Both the position numbers and the translations under genes were made by a program. Of a DNA stretch of 64,000 nt, positions 10,863 to 22,172 are shown one piece after another. Every line of letters starts with the position of its first letter. Position 1 is the first letter of the stretch. The stretch is from Eopsaltria australis (taxonomy: Eukaryota > Chordata > Aves > Passeriformes > Petroicidae): NCBI GenBank assembly GCA_034509425.1, contig JAVTVJ010000566.1:930001-994000 (forward strand). The letters run 5' to 3'. A model generated the notes under the pieces. That model worked only from the letters and a program-made list of their open reading frames with translations, was not told the origin of the DNA and made no database searches.

Positions 10863-11587
10863 GTGGGAAATCTAACCAGGATTGAAATGATTTTAATGTG
10901 TGCCTAAATTCCTTACAGCACAGGAGAAGGGAACAACAGCTCATGGAATCCCAGGGAGCACCAAAATCTGAATGTGGATAATGGATTTGTGAGAAATCTA
11001 ACCAGGATTGAAATGATTTTAAGGTGTGCCTAAATTCCTTTCAGTGAAGGAGACAGGAACAGCAAACCATGGAATCCCAAGGAGCCCCAAAATTCCAATG
11101 TGGATAACAGTTTTGTGAGGAATCTGACCAGGATTTAAATGATTTTCACTTGCACCAAAATCCCTTTCGGTGAAGGAGGAGGGAACAGGAGATCATGGAA
11201 TCCCAGGGAGCACCAAAATCCAAACGTGGATCATGGGTTTGTGAGAAATCTAACCAGGATTTAAACAATTTTAATGTGTGCCTAAATTCCTTACAGCAAA
11301 GAAGAAGGGAACAGCAGATCATGGAATCCCAAGGAGCACCAAAATTTGAATGTGGATTTGTGAGAAATCTAACCAGGATTTAAATGATTTTAACGTGCGC
11401 CTAAATTTCCTTTTGGTGAAGGAGAAAGGAACAGGAGATCACGGGATCCCAGGGAGCACCAAAATCTGAATGTGGATCATGTATTCTATATAATAAATAA
11501 ATAAATAAATATTTGTGAGAAATCTGGCCAGGATTGAAATGATTTTAAGGTGCACCTAAATTCCTTTCGGCGAAGGAGAAGGAAACC
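10863..11587. repeat. Tandem array, 6 copies of a ~126-bp unit
   Basis: GAAATCTAACCAGGATT-type unit starts occur at 10867, 10993, 11119, 11245, 11364 and 11519. Each unit also carries GATTTTAA...CCTAAATTCC, GGAGAAGGGAACA and ATGGAATCCCA.GGAGCACC. Spacings are 126, 126, 126, 119 and 155. The last is enlarged by an inserted A/T segment at 11480-11514. Copies differ by scattered substitutions. Short satellite-like array with no coding content. The unit family is not one I can name. Confidence 0.93.
11480..11514. repeat. A/T insertion inside the array, with TAAA microsatellite
   Basis: The insertion begins with a 22-23 base word also present at 10540-10562, about 940 bp upstream, and continues into four or five AAAT units. 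It interrupts only the last-but-one unit of the array, so it arose after the array expanded. Confidence 0.75.
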
Positions 11588-12084
11588 CAAACGTGGCACC
11601 AGAACTGGGGCTGCTCTCAGGAAAGCTGCTCTTTTCCAGCTTTTTGCAATCAAATAACCATGTGCCCAAGCCCCAGGCCCTGAACCCCCCAGGAGGGGCT
11701 GAATTGGTGCCCTCTGTGCCCCCCAAGCTGAGCTGCCAAGGAGAGCCCAGGGACCCAAAGTGTCACCGTGGGCTCGGGGACACAAACCCACGGCCGAGCC
11801 CTGGCAGAGCGTTGGGCTGTGAAGCCTTTCCAGATGGGAATTTAAATGCTGCATTTCCTCTGTGTGGTGGAGCAGGTTACTCTATCCCTCATTTGTTTGC
11901 CATCTGTCATTACTTCAGGAAAAACGAGTGTGCAGCTCATCACAAACCCACAAACCCAGAGGAGATTCCACCTCCAGTCACGAGGAGATGCAATTTCAGA
12001 GTAATTGCAAATGGTAATGAAGCAAGTAGGGGGAAATTTGGGGGTTGCAGTTGTTGTTTCAGTTGGTAAAGTCAGGGCTAAAAC
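11588..12084. other. Non-coding sequence, no gene recognised
   Basis: Moderately GC-rich unique sequence with overlapping 122- and 158-codon open frames on opposite strands. Neither shows a domain. No repeat recognised. Confidence 0.5.
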
Positions 12085-12460
12085 TCCAGCCCTGATTTTG
12101 GTGCTTTTTTGGTGGTTTTTTGGTAGTTTTTTTTTGTTTTGTTTTGTTTTGTTTGGTTTTGTTTTGTTTTGTTTTTGGTTTGGTTTGGTTTGGTTTGGTT
12201 TCGTTGTTGTTGTTGTTGTTTGGGGGTTTTTTGGTTTTTTTGGGGGGGGGATTAGGTTTTTTTTTGCTTTTTGGGTATTTTTTTTGTTTTGGTTTGGGTT
12301 TTTTGGGGGTTTTTTGTTTGGTTTGGTTTTATTGTTGTTTATGTTTTGGAGGACTTTTTGGGTTTTTTTAATTTTTCAAAAATTTTTTTTGTTTGTTTGT
12401 TTTGGTTTTTGGGGGGTGTTTGTTTGTTTGTTTTGTTTTGTTTTGTTTTGTTGGGGTTTT
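12085..12460. repeat. Long G/T-only low-complexity tract
   Basis: About 375 bp in which the + strand is almost only T and G, built of TTTTG, TTTGG and GTTGTT words with G-runs up to 9 (near 12242-12250). The open frames over it, up to 169 codons and rich in F, G, V and L, are artefacts of a strand with few A or C bases and hence few stops. The extreme strand asymmetry, and several G-runs of three or more, give G-quadruplex potential. Confidence 0.93.
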
Positions 12461-13349
12461 TCCCTGTTTCTGCACACACAGCTGAGTGGGTACCTCTGTC
12501 TGGTAAATCTGTGATAGGAACAGCTCAAAACAGGCACAAAAATGGATTAAGAATATAAAATATCCCCTCTGATGGCAAAGAGTGATCTCAAATGCATTCG
12601 GGGTTTAATTTCCCTACAGTTTGGGGGTGAAATTCTGTGTGTAAAACCTTAGAATTTGGGATAAAAAGGCAGCTGTTTACCTGCCAAAGAATAATGAGCT
12701 GCTCTTTGCTCACCTGGAATTCAGGTGAGAGAAATTATGGTGCCTTTTCCAAAGAGAAAAAGAATGGCAAGAGCCCAAAACCCAATATAAAAGAAATGAA
12801 GTGAAACATAATAGAATTTCTGGGTTTAGCTCTTCCTCTACCAAGAAAAATGAAACACAGGAAAGCTCAGAAGTCATTACCTATTTTGAAAATTAATAAC
12901 ATTATTATTAATGTTCTTAAATAACACAGAATTCTTTTAATCTCCCTGTTTTTTTCAATGGAATAGCCATGAAAGAGTGCAGTGTGTCAGGCACTGAGGC
13001 CAGAACATCTTTTCACATCTTTCATTCCAGATGTGGGAATCCTGCTGGATTGAATGATGCTCTGGTCAGAAAATTCTATTAAATTTATAGGACCAGAGGG
13101 ACTGTGATGGGAATCTCCTGGGGGCTTTTAGATTTCATTCAGTTGATTCTCACTATTTCTTGGTCTGCTGGGTTTAAAAAAGGAAATTTTTCAACTAGTC
13201 CATGGTCAAACTGTTGAAGGCACCAGGTAACCCTTGTGCTGCCTGACACACAGGGAAGTGTTTTGGGGTGCTTTCAATCACTCGAGTGCATTCACAGAGA
13301 GAAAATCTCAGAGTTACCAGGAGGAATATTTGATTATTTGATAGCAGTG
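12461..13349. other. Non-coding sequence, no gene recognised
   Basis: Unique-looking, moderately A/T-rich sequence. No exon, RNA gene or repeat recognised before the CR1 element. Confidence 0.5.
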
Positions 13350-13840
13350 CTTGTGCTGGGCACTGGGGAGGCATCACCCCAAATCCTAGGGCAGTTTTGG
13401 GCCCCTAGGATAAGAAGGACTTTGAGGGGCTGGAACGTGTCCAGGGCAGGGAACGGAGCTGGGAAAGGGCTGAGCCTGGAGAAAAGGAGGCTCAGGGGGG
13501 ATCTTGTGGCTCTGCACAGTCCCTGACAGGAGGGGGCAGCTGGGGGAAGTTGGGCTCTGCTCCCGGGGAACAAGGGATGGAATAAAAAAAACTGCCTCGA
13601 GTGACCCCAGGGGAGACTTAAATTGGATATTTGGAAATATTTTTTCACTGAAAGGGTTGTCAAGCACTGGCAGAGGCTGCCCAGGGCAGTGTTTGAGTCA
13701 CCATCCCTGGAGGGGTTTAAAGGACGTGCAGATGTGGCACTTGGGGACAGGGATCCATGGATTTGGCAGTGCTGGGTTAACATTTAGACAGTGATGATCC
13801 TAAAAGTCTTTTCCACCCTAAATGTTCCTGTGATTCTAAT
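13350..13840 (+). mobile_element. CR1 LINE fragment, sense, 3' end
   Basis: A classic avian CR1 3' region. In order: GGGCACTGGGGAGGC and TTTTGGGCCCCTAGGATAAG, GAGGGGCTGGAACGTGTCCAG, GAGAAAAGGAGGCTCAGGGG, TGAAAGGGTTGTCAAGCA, GAGTCACCATCCCTGGAGG, GATGTGGCACTTGGGGACA, then TTTTCCACCCTAAATG and the terminal TGTGATTCT. It covers the end of the reverse-transcriptase ORF and the short 3' UTR. Compared with CR1 as I know it, about 50 bp is missing near 13475, between GAAAGGGCT and GAGCCTGGAG. Frameshifts make it non-functional, and it is 5'-truncated as most copies are. Confidence 0.95.
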
Positions 13841-15429
13841 TGGGAGAGCACAGTGCAAGTGACAAAACAGAATTCAGGACTATTCACAAAATGCAGCTGT
13901 AGGGGGAGGAAATAAAGAAGGGGAGGAAAAGAAAGAAGCAGTGAGGTTTCATCATCTGCATTTGTGGGGGAACATTTGTAGTGGTTCATGCTTTGAAGGG
14001 CTCTGCATCTTCAGAGCTCCTGGCTGGGTTCAAGGGATGGGTGCTCAGAGCTCATTTTCTCTTTGCTCCTGCATGCCCTGCCTTGCTCTGCCTGACTCTG
14101 GGACAATTCCACTGCCCAGCCTCTGAATTTCTGCCCTGTAATTAAAATGGGTGTAATTAACCCTGGGTAAAACCCGTGTGGATTCCTCAGTCCCACATCA
14201 GCTCCTGCTGCTCACACTGAGGGCAGTCAGGTGCTGGGGTTATCACTAAAATCTGATTTTATGCTCTCTATGAGGGGTGGACACGTCAGGCACCACTCTG
14301 TGCCAGTGCCAAGGGAACACAAATTTGGAGTTTCCAGGGGAATTGATGGGCAGGAGGAGCTCAGTCCCAAATCCCTGTCTGGATCACATCATTTCAGCAA
14401 AGAGGACAACACAACCCCACTAATCAAAATTTCCCATCTTCTCACTTAGCAAAACTGCTTTGGTCTCAGTTTAAAAACATAACAACAAAAAATTAATGTT
14501 AGATTTGCTGGAGAAGTCCTGTGAGGAAATGCTGACTCTGCCATCCCTGCCAAAGCAGAACTCAAATGTCACCTGATGGGAAAGGTGAAATGGATTTAAG
14601 GATCAGAATGTGAACTCCAACTAAAAGAGAGGGACTCTGGTTTAGATTTTCCATGTCTCCCTAACTCCTCAATGCCTCAGTTTCCCAATCTGGGCAGCAC
14701 AGGGTGGAAAAATTTAACTGGATTAAGCTTAAGGAATGGGATAGAGCCAAACCAAAGGAGGCAAAATAGAAATCCCTTCCTTGAGGCTTTGTGTCCAGCC
14801 ATATAAACGACAGCAATTCCTAAATTAAGGTCTTGAATAGACAGAAAACAGCTGGTAACAGTGAATCCACCCTGCAAATCAGGAGCAGGGAGCCAGGTGG
14901 AACATGAAGTGTCTGTGGATTTCTGGGACCCAGGCACTGCACAGAGGGATCAGAACCAGGGACTGTGTTATTGTAAATAAAAAGGCAAAGAGGGGGGTCT
15001 GGCTCGTAATGGAAACTGTGCTCGGGGCCAGGCACTGCTGGGACTGCAGATGTCAGGAGTTTGCTCAGCATACCACGGGCCAACATGAAATGTGAAAAAT
15101 GCAGCTGGAACAAAAGGTTAGGCTGCCTCTCTCCATGCTCCAGCTCAGGGGATGGGAAGAACAACAAAGTCCCCTGGCAGCTGGGGCTGCTCAAGCCCTG
15201 CTCTGCACAAGCAGCACCCTGCCATTAAGCAAATAGGGTTTTTCTCATCCCAGCAGTGCACAAACAGCCCCCTGCCAGGGCTGAAGCATCCTCTGCTTTC
15301 CCTGCAGCTGCTCCGTTCCCAGCCCAGCGCCTCCATCGCACAACGGGGCCCAATCCAGTGAGGAGAGCTGGAGAGAACAGTGCTGAGCTAAACAAACTGC
15401 CCTGGGAGCTCTGCTCTTCTTAAATTTGC
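13841..15429. other. Non-coding sequence, no gene recognised
   Basis: Unique sequence with open frames up to 124 codons that overlap on both strands and have no domains. A short candidate MIR remnant is listed separately at 14640-14700. Confidence 0.5.
14640..14700 (+). mobile_element. Candidate MIR SINE remnant
   Basis: AATGCCTCAGTTTCCCAATCTG near 14671-14692 closely resembles the conserved MIR segment that reads CCTCAGTTTCCTCATCTG, and CTCCCTAACTCCTC precedes it. MIRs are ancient amniote SINEs found decayed in birds. Only about 30 bp is recognisable, so this is tentative. Confidence 0.35.
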
Positions 15430-16340
15430 TCCACTTTTCCTCCATCTTCGTGTTCTCCACCCAGGGGCCAGACTGGCTCTTTATGGGGAATGTTACAGGT
15501 GGGTCCAAAGGTGACCAAAGGCAGAGAAAACCTTGGGAGAAAGCCTGATAAAGAAAACCTTGAGAGGAAACAGCCTGCAGGGCCTGAGTGTCCACTTTTC
15601 CTCCATCTTCATGTTCTCCATGCAAGGGCCGGACTGGATTTCTATGGGGAATGTTACGGATGGGTCCAAAGGTGACCAAATGCAGCACCTGGTAGAGAAA
15701 ACCTTGGGAGAAAACAGCCTGCAGGCTGTTTGTGTCCAATTCTCCTTCATCTTCATCTTCACCATCCAGGGCCAGAGGGGCTTTTTATGGGGAATGTTGC
15801 AGATGGGTCCAAAGGTGATTGAAGGTGGCACCTGGTGGAGAAAATCTTGGGAGAAAACCTGGTGGAGAAAACCTTGGGAGAAAACAGCCTGAGTGTCCAC
15901 TTTTCCTGCATCTTCATGTTCTCCACCCAAGGGCCAAAGTGGCTCTTTATGGGGAATGTTGCAGATGGGTCCAAAGGTGGCCAAAGGTGGCCAAGGGTGG
16001 CCAAAGGTGGCACCTGGTAGAGAAAACAGCCTTGGGAGAAAACAGCCTGCAGGGCCTGAGTGCCCACTTCTCCTCCATCTTTGTGTTCTCCACCCAAAGG
16101 CCAGACTGGATTTTTATGGGGAATGTCATGGATGGGTCCAAATGTGACCAAAGGTGGCACCTGGTAGAGAAAACCCTGGGAGGAAACAGCCTGAGTGTCC
16201 ACTTTTCCTCTGTCTTTGTGTTCTCCACCCAAGGGCCAGAGTGGCTTTTGATGGGGAATGTTATGGATGTGTCCCTTTGACCAAGGTAGAGAAAACCTTG
16301 GGAGCAAAAAGCCTGCAGGGCCTGAGTGTCCACCTTGCTG
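15430..16340. repeat. Tandem array, 6.5 copies of a ~131-167 bp unit
   Basis: Unit starts resembling TCCACTTTTCCTCCATCTTC lie at 15430, 15591, 15735, 15896, 16063, 16198 and, partially, 16329. Each unit then has TTCTCCACCCAAGGGCCAGA, TATGGGGAATGTTA, GATGGGTCCAAAGGTG, CTTGGGAGAAAACAGCCTG and CAGGGCCTGAGTG. Length varies because inner segments are themselves duplicated or lost. Open frames on both strands, up to 182 codons, run through the array because few stops occur in the unit. The repeated peptide has no known domain and I do not call it a gene. Confidence 0.94.
15975..16016. repeat. Nested 10-bp repeat GGCCAAAGGT x4
   Basis: Inside the fourth unit of the larger array the word GGCCAAAGGT (one copy GGCCAAGGGT) is repeated about four times. 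Other units have a single GACCAAAGG at the same place, so this is a local secondary expansion. Confidence 0.85.
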
Positions 16341-17579
16341 TCCTGGTGCTCACCTGGGGCTGCTCTGCTCCTCCTGGATCATCCCTTCCAGGAGAATCAG
16401 GGTTGTCCCATCTCCTGCTGTTGGACTCAGCTCTTCTCACAAAGACACTGCCCTAAAGCCTGGACCATCAGCATAGACTTAATTATTGATAAATTTATAT
16501 CAAAGACAATTTTAGGGGTTGTCCCACTGAGAAATCAGGTATTGAGGTGAAAAGGGTAGGATTTGGATTCTCTGCTCTGAAGGACTGTGAGATTTCAGCA
16601 CTTCAGCCCTGCTTCTAAATGGAACAAAATCCTCCAATTCTTAAAATCCTATCCAGAACCTGTCTCTTTCAAAATGCCTGTTCACTTCTAATCCCAATAA
16701 AAAATAATAAAAAATCCAAAGGAGCACGTGGAAAATTGTGAAATAAAAAAACCAAGGCAGGTTAGGCAGGAGGAAATGCAATAATTTTTATGATAGCAGC
16801 TGCTATTATGGGTAAACAATTCAGGGTTTGGGGCAGGCAGCTCCTGCTTCAGGCCTGAAACAGAAACAGTCTTTGACTCCTTTCCAGGTGGATCAACTGG
16901 CCCAATAAAAGATATTTGGTCTTCCAGCAAGCCTTAACTTATTTATGTGGTTAGGACTCTTCTGCTACAGTAAATGATATGAACAGGATATTTCTGTAAG
17001 AAAATGACATTTCAACAGTGTTAGGACCCCTTTCATCCAAACATCATTCAAGAAAATGGTTTTGTCAAACTCTTTTTCAGCAGGCACAGACTTTCAGATT
17101 CTGAATAACAATTCAATTTAGGAGAAATTCTCAGTGTTCCAAAATAATTTTACCAATAAGCATTGGTAAAACCTGGTGATAACAACTTTTAGTTTGCAGA
17201 AACCAGAACTGTCTGGAAAAGGGTCAGAAAGAAGAATAAAACCAGATCCAGCAGAGGCATCACATAAAACCTGAGGTCCTATAACACGATAGGGCTGAGA
17301 AAAATGGTATTAAAAGAGTCAACTGGCAATTTTTACATCTAGAACTGAATTTAGAGTCCCATATGTTGGAGCACAATCCAGTCACCAGCTGTGAGCAGAG
17401 AATTCTCAGAGAATTTGCGACTAAACATTAAAAAAAAAGCCCCAAACTTAGGGCACTTCCCAGTTTCCATGTTTATTTTTCCTGGGTTTGTGCACAGACA
17501 GGGCAGGGCTCTCAGGTGAGATCTGTTTGCTCTTGCTGACCCTCAAAGCAGCTTTTCCTTTCCTTTCTCTGATGAAATT

Positions 17580-17743
17580 CCCTCACCCTGGGTCTGACAC
17601 ACTCTGAGCAGCCCCACCTGGCAGAGTTCAGTGGTTTGAGCTCCCAAATTTGCTGTGAACATCCCTCACTCTGTGTCTGACACACTCTGAACAGCTCCAC
17701 CTGACAGAGTTCAGTGGTTTGAGCTCCCAAATTTGCTGCTGAT
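17580..17743. repeat. Direct duplication, 2 copies of 83 bp
   Basis: Copy 1 (17580-17662) and copy 2 (17663-17743) share GTCTGACACACTCTGARCAG, CCACCTGRCAGAGTTCAG and TGGTTTGAGCTCCCAAATTT. Only a handful of substitutions separate them, so the duplication is fairly recent. Confidence 0.9.
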
Positions 17744-18644
17744 TGTTCCAGTCACCCCTGAGCTTGGCTTTGCCACTGAAATTGCATCAGTGGTTTGTGG
17801 CAGCTGTCTGTGCCATGGGATCCCTGGTTCATGTTTAACCATAGGGTTCCTAATAGGATTTCTTAATATCTCATTACTCAGGGCTTAGAGCTGCATTTCC
17901 AGCCCCAGTAATGTACAGACAAGCAATCCTCTTATCCTCAGGCTTATATTGCAGGGCTCCAGACTGCACCTATTTCCTCAAAACAGCAGGAAGAGAAATT
18001 ATTCCCTCGAATTTTCTTTCTTTTAAATATCAGGACCAATGAGGACGAACATCCAGCTGGAGCTGGTGGGGTTTTGGCTCGTTCTGTGTTATCCCACCTG
18101 CAGTTGTTCACTCTGGATCTCACAAATCTCAAATAGATTCACCCTCAGAGCCCCCAGTGCCTGTGAGGAGCCTCAACACCTGGCTGTGGGTACAGAACCC
18201 ACGTTCTGATCCCTTGAGACTGGAGAGAAACAAAATAATTTCAAAAGTGCTTAGGGAACGTGTCCCTTTGAAAGCAAAATATCCCCAAACCTGCCTTGCT
18301 TGAAGTAAATCCCAAATATTCCCCTTTTACAAAGGGATCCAGCCCACATTATCAAGGAATAGTTTACTAATTAGATTAAAAATGGTATTTTGCAATGAAT
18401 GTGAAATGGCAGACCATTAAATGTGCACTCAAAGGGAAGGGTGAAGCTCTGCTAACTCCTTATCTCTGAGATCTGGTGAAAAACTTCCCAGACAGAAAGC
18501 TCCATAATCTGCTTTCAATAATTTCCATTAATTTGAATAGGAGATGCCTATCTGGCCTTTTTAAGACAGCAATGAAAAAATCCAACTTTGATTTCAGCAT
18601 TTCTAATTTGTCGGAGTGGAAAATAACTTCACGTCTCTCCCAAA

Positions 18645-18770
18645 CACAAACCAGGGTGTCTTCTCCTCAAACTCAAACCAGGGTGTCTTAGATTCAAACC
18701 TGGGTGCTTCTCCTCAAACCTAAACCTGGGTACCTGGGTGTCTTCTCCTCAAACCCAAACCAGGGTGTCT
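18645..18770. repeat. Minisatellite, ~5 copies of a 22-35 bp unit
   Basis: AAACCAGGGTGTCT or AAACCTGGGTGCTT words recur at 18648, 18675, 18697, 18723 and 18757. TTCTCCTCAAAC lies between most of them. Unit length is uneven. Confidence 0.85.
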
Positions 18771-21700
18771 CCAGCACTTCTGCAAGAAGTCAGCATTAAA
18801 AATTCAATTTCTTTTTCCTGTTTTTGTTGCCTAATTTCACTGCTCTGCCTTTTCCCAGGAGATGCTGAGTGGGGAATGAACAAGAAGCATCACTCCCAAA
18901 GCTCAGAGCAATCAGAGCATCATCCCCCCGAATATCCGAGTGCTCCCAGGCTCCTGGGCACTTCTCCTGAGCTCCAGAGATGCTGCCAGTGTGCCAGGGG
19001 CAGCTTGCAGAGCCTCTGTGCAGATGTGAGGAGCAATTCACCACCAGCTTTGTGACCTTTCCACCATCAGAACATCTCCAGTGCAAAGCTGGTGATTGCC
19101 ATTGTCCCCAGTGCCTGGCAGCACCCCAGAATTGCTCTTTATTATTATAGGGTCTTGTGATTCTCCCTCTCCTCCTCCACATGGATTTTCTTATTAAAAT
19201 GATGCTGAATTTAAATATTCCCCTGGTTCTGCTCACAGCCCTCAGATTTGCTTTTCTTGGGTTTTTTTCCCTGGTACTGTTCTTGCAGCCTGCTCTTCCA
19301 GCCATTTACTCCACATAAAACACTCCTTACCTTATTTATATCATATCTCCAAATGCTGAGACATCTGGAGAGGAATTCACAAACTCCTGACATCCAGTAA
19401 AAGAAAAAAAAAAACCCTCTCAACTTTGACAACATTTTTTTTTAAGCTACCACGTTCTCACATTTGTTTTTCCATCACACATGCACGTATGAGTGCATTT
19501 GTGTGTGCAGCTGCTGAGGTCACTGAGGGGAAACTGAAATATTTTTAACAGCTGAATATCTCCAGTTCTGAATTCCTTGACTAAAGGAAACCAGCCCATT
19601 TCATGGCAAAAAAAAAAAAGGGGAGGTGAAACAGAGCAGGTTATTGGTTTAGTGGGGTTATTTCTTTCTCTTGGATGGACCCAGCCTCAGGATAATTTTT
19701 CTGAGGAGGAAAGCATTCAGCAGCTTTTGCTAAAATTGGGTTATTTCTTTTCTCAAGTAGAAGTTTCATTAATGAAATTTAGAGTTTCATCTCAAACAAC
19801 TCCTTCATCTGGGGTGAGCTCAGGATGCTTCCTACAAAATAATTATAGGTGGAAATAAATTTTAAAATTGCTTTGATTTTTGCTCTCATGGATCCTGTTG
19901 GACACTGGGAGTAGTGCAGCACACACAAAAGATCTAAACCACGAGCAGAAATGTTGACAGGCTACCAACAACTGCTGATACTTGCCAAGGTTTGAGGGCA
20001 CCTGCACCTCTCACCTTCCTCTGATTCGGCTCCAGAGCTCACAGTTAATGATATAAAACCCACTTGGAATCAAAGAGCTCCTCACTGGCCCCTCTCACAA
20101 ATAAGATGATGATTTGCTGCTCCTTCTCCTTCAAGAAGCTGCCACCACCTTTGTCCTAACAGGGATTTTCTACAGAAGATGCTGGCAGGTAGGAAATCCA
20201 CAAAATCCTGAGTGTTCTCCTAATGACACCTTGGGAATGCCAGGTCTGGGAGTAAAATCAAAGCAGCTGCTGGTTCCCATTGCTAAAATCAGCAAATCCA
20301 TCCCAGGAAAGGGAATTTGGTCTCTGCTTTTCCAGCAGAGCTCCAGGGCAGCAACACTGCAGCCACTCACACGTGGAGTGACATTCTCTGGCTGATGCTG
20401 CCACCTCTGAGGCCAGGGGACACTAAAGGGAGCTGTGAAAAATCCCTGCCCAAAGCAGCACTGCCACACAATCCTCCCGATCCCACAAAAAACAGAGTTA
20501 GGCTCCCAGCTGGCCTCGGGAAAAGGGGGAAATGGTTGATTTATTTCATTTTAGAGAAAGGTGAATGATATTTATTGCGTTATGGGATGAGACTTTGTGA
20601 CAGCTGGTGTGAGACATCATCCATCACACGCTGAAGAGCATTTTTAGGAGGTGGGAATAAACTCCAGCAGGCTTTAACCAAGAGGAGCAGGTGCTTGACA
20701 ACATTTAACCTCCTCAGAAAGCTCAGGCATGTGCCAGGCCAATCTTTTATGGCAGAAAAAAGCAGGAGAATGGAGGAAAGTCATCAGAGAATTAAAATAT
20801 CATCAAAACAAGGAGGTTTGAAAATGATTCTGAGCTCCAAACATCACTGGACAGCAGGAGCTATAATTCCTATACATTATATAAATATGATTTGTGTTCA
20901 CTCTCAATCTTTTTTATGAATCAAGGAGGCATTTGCAGAAGCAGCTGTGCTGCCTCCATTCCCTTCTCTCATCCTCCCAAGGAAATCCCAAATCTTTTGA
21001 AGTCACAGGTTTGGGTTTCCAAGGCTTTTGTGTGTTCCTGCCCATTGGTGAGGGCACAAACAATTCCAGTGTGAGACAGACCACGTTGAACAATCCCAAA
21101 CTCTTTGACTTTCAAAGCTGGAATTACACTGCTCATTTTTATCTCAGTTATCCAAACAAAGCAGTCTCAGGAGGATTTGATGCTGGCTCATAAAAAGCTG
21201 AGAACAATTTGGAATCTCAGACATATTTTTGTGTTCAAGCTCTGTGTCCTTTTTCTTTACATGAATAGCTAATTAATGTTATCAGCTTTGGTTTTTTTCA
21301 ATTTATCTTTTAACTAAAAGACTTCTATTTTAAATGTTCTTATCAGAGCAAGGCAGGGGAACTCTTCAGTGAGGTGAAACCACTTCTATTTTCCTGGTAG
21401 AAACAAGTTTTAATAAGGTGTGCTGTGAATTCCTCAAATAATTCCTAACAACTGCTTTGCATCTGAACTTTTGGGATGTCCTTACTCAAAAAGACATGAA
21501 ACAAAGACTGCCAGGCTTTTTGGCTCTTTCTAAAATGGCATGGGAAACCTTTTCAAAAGCACTTGGTAATTCTGGGTGCTCAATTTGAATGGTAACCAGG
21601 TTTTCAGAGCATTTTCAGCATTTCACAGAAAGAAAACCTGAAAACCACAAATTTAAGCAATCTTAGCTTTTCTGTCTCACTTTAATAAATTCAGTTTGCG

Positions 21701-21961
21701 TTACAGCTCCTACTCCAGTGATGCTTCTGTGGCAAGAATTGGAATCAGTGCCCTTCAGTGTTTGAAACTGGTTTATTAAGTGGAAGAAGGAAAGGGTTTT
21801 GAGGGGGAATTCCATCAAGTGTGGTTTAAACAAGTGGAGAAGCTGCTGAGTAAATGGAGCATCCTCAGAGTGGATGGAATTCCCAGGAGTTGGAGAAATC
21901 AGCTATCAGGGCATTCCCTGCATTGCTTGGGACCATTCCCATGCCATGGAATTCCCATGCA

Positions 21962-22172
21962 CAGCTTAAACCAGGTTTAGAGAGTTTTACAGCCTTACAC
22001 AGCCTGGTTTAAGACAGCTTAAACCAGGTTTAGAGGATTTTAAGCCTTATACAGCCTGTTTTAAGACAGCTTAAACCAGGTTTAGAGAGTTTTACAGCCT
22101 TATACAGCCTGTTTTCAGTCAACTTAAACCAGGTTTAGAGGGTTTACAGCCTTACACAGCTAATTTTAAGAC
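21962..22172. repeat. Minisatellite, 4 copies of a 53-bp unit
   Basis: Units start CAGCTTAAACCAGGTTTAGA at 21962, 22015 and 22067, with CAACTTAAACC at 22120. Each continues AGTTTTACAGCCTTAYACAG and CCTGTTTTAAGA. Spacing is 53, 52 and 53, and the last copy is slightly more diverged. No coding content. Confidence 0.94.

Larger units (their letters stand above)
16341..21961. other. Non-coding sequence with two small duplications
   Basis: More than 5 kb of mostly unique sequence without a supportable exon. The 169-codon minus-strand frame at 18796-19305 overlaps several others and has no domain. Small duplications at 17580-17743 and 18645-18770 are listed separately. Confidence 0.5.

Noticed and set aside
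12005..12514. 169-codon F/G/V/L-rich frame resembling a membrane protein
   Set aside because: Product of the G/T-only tract, with neighbouring frames equally open.
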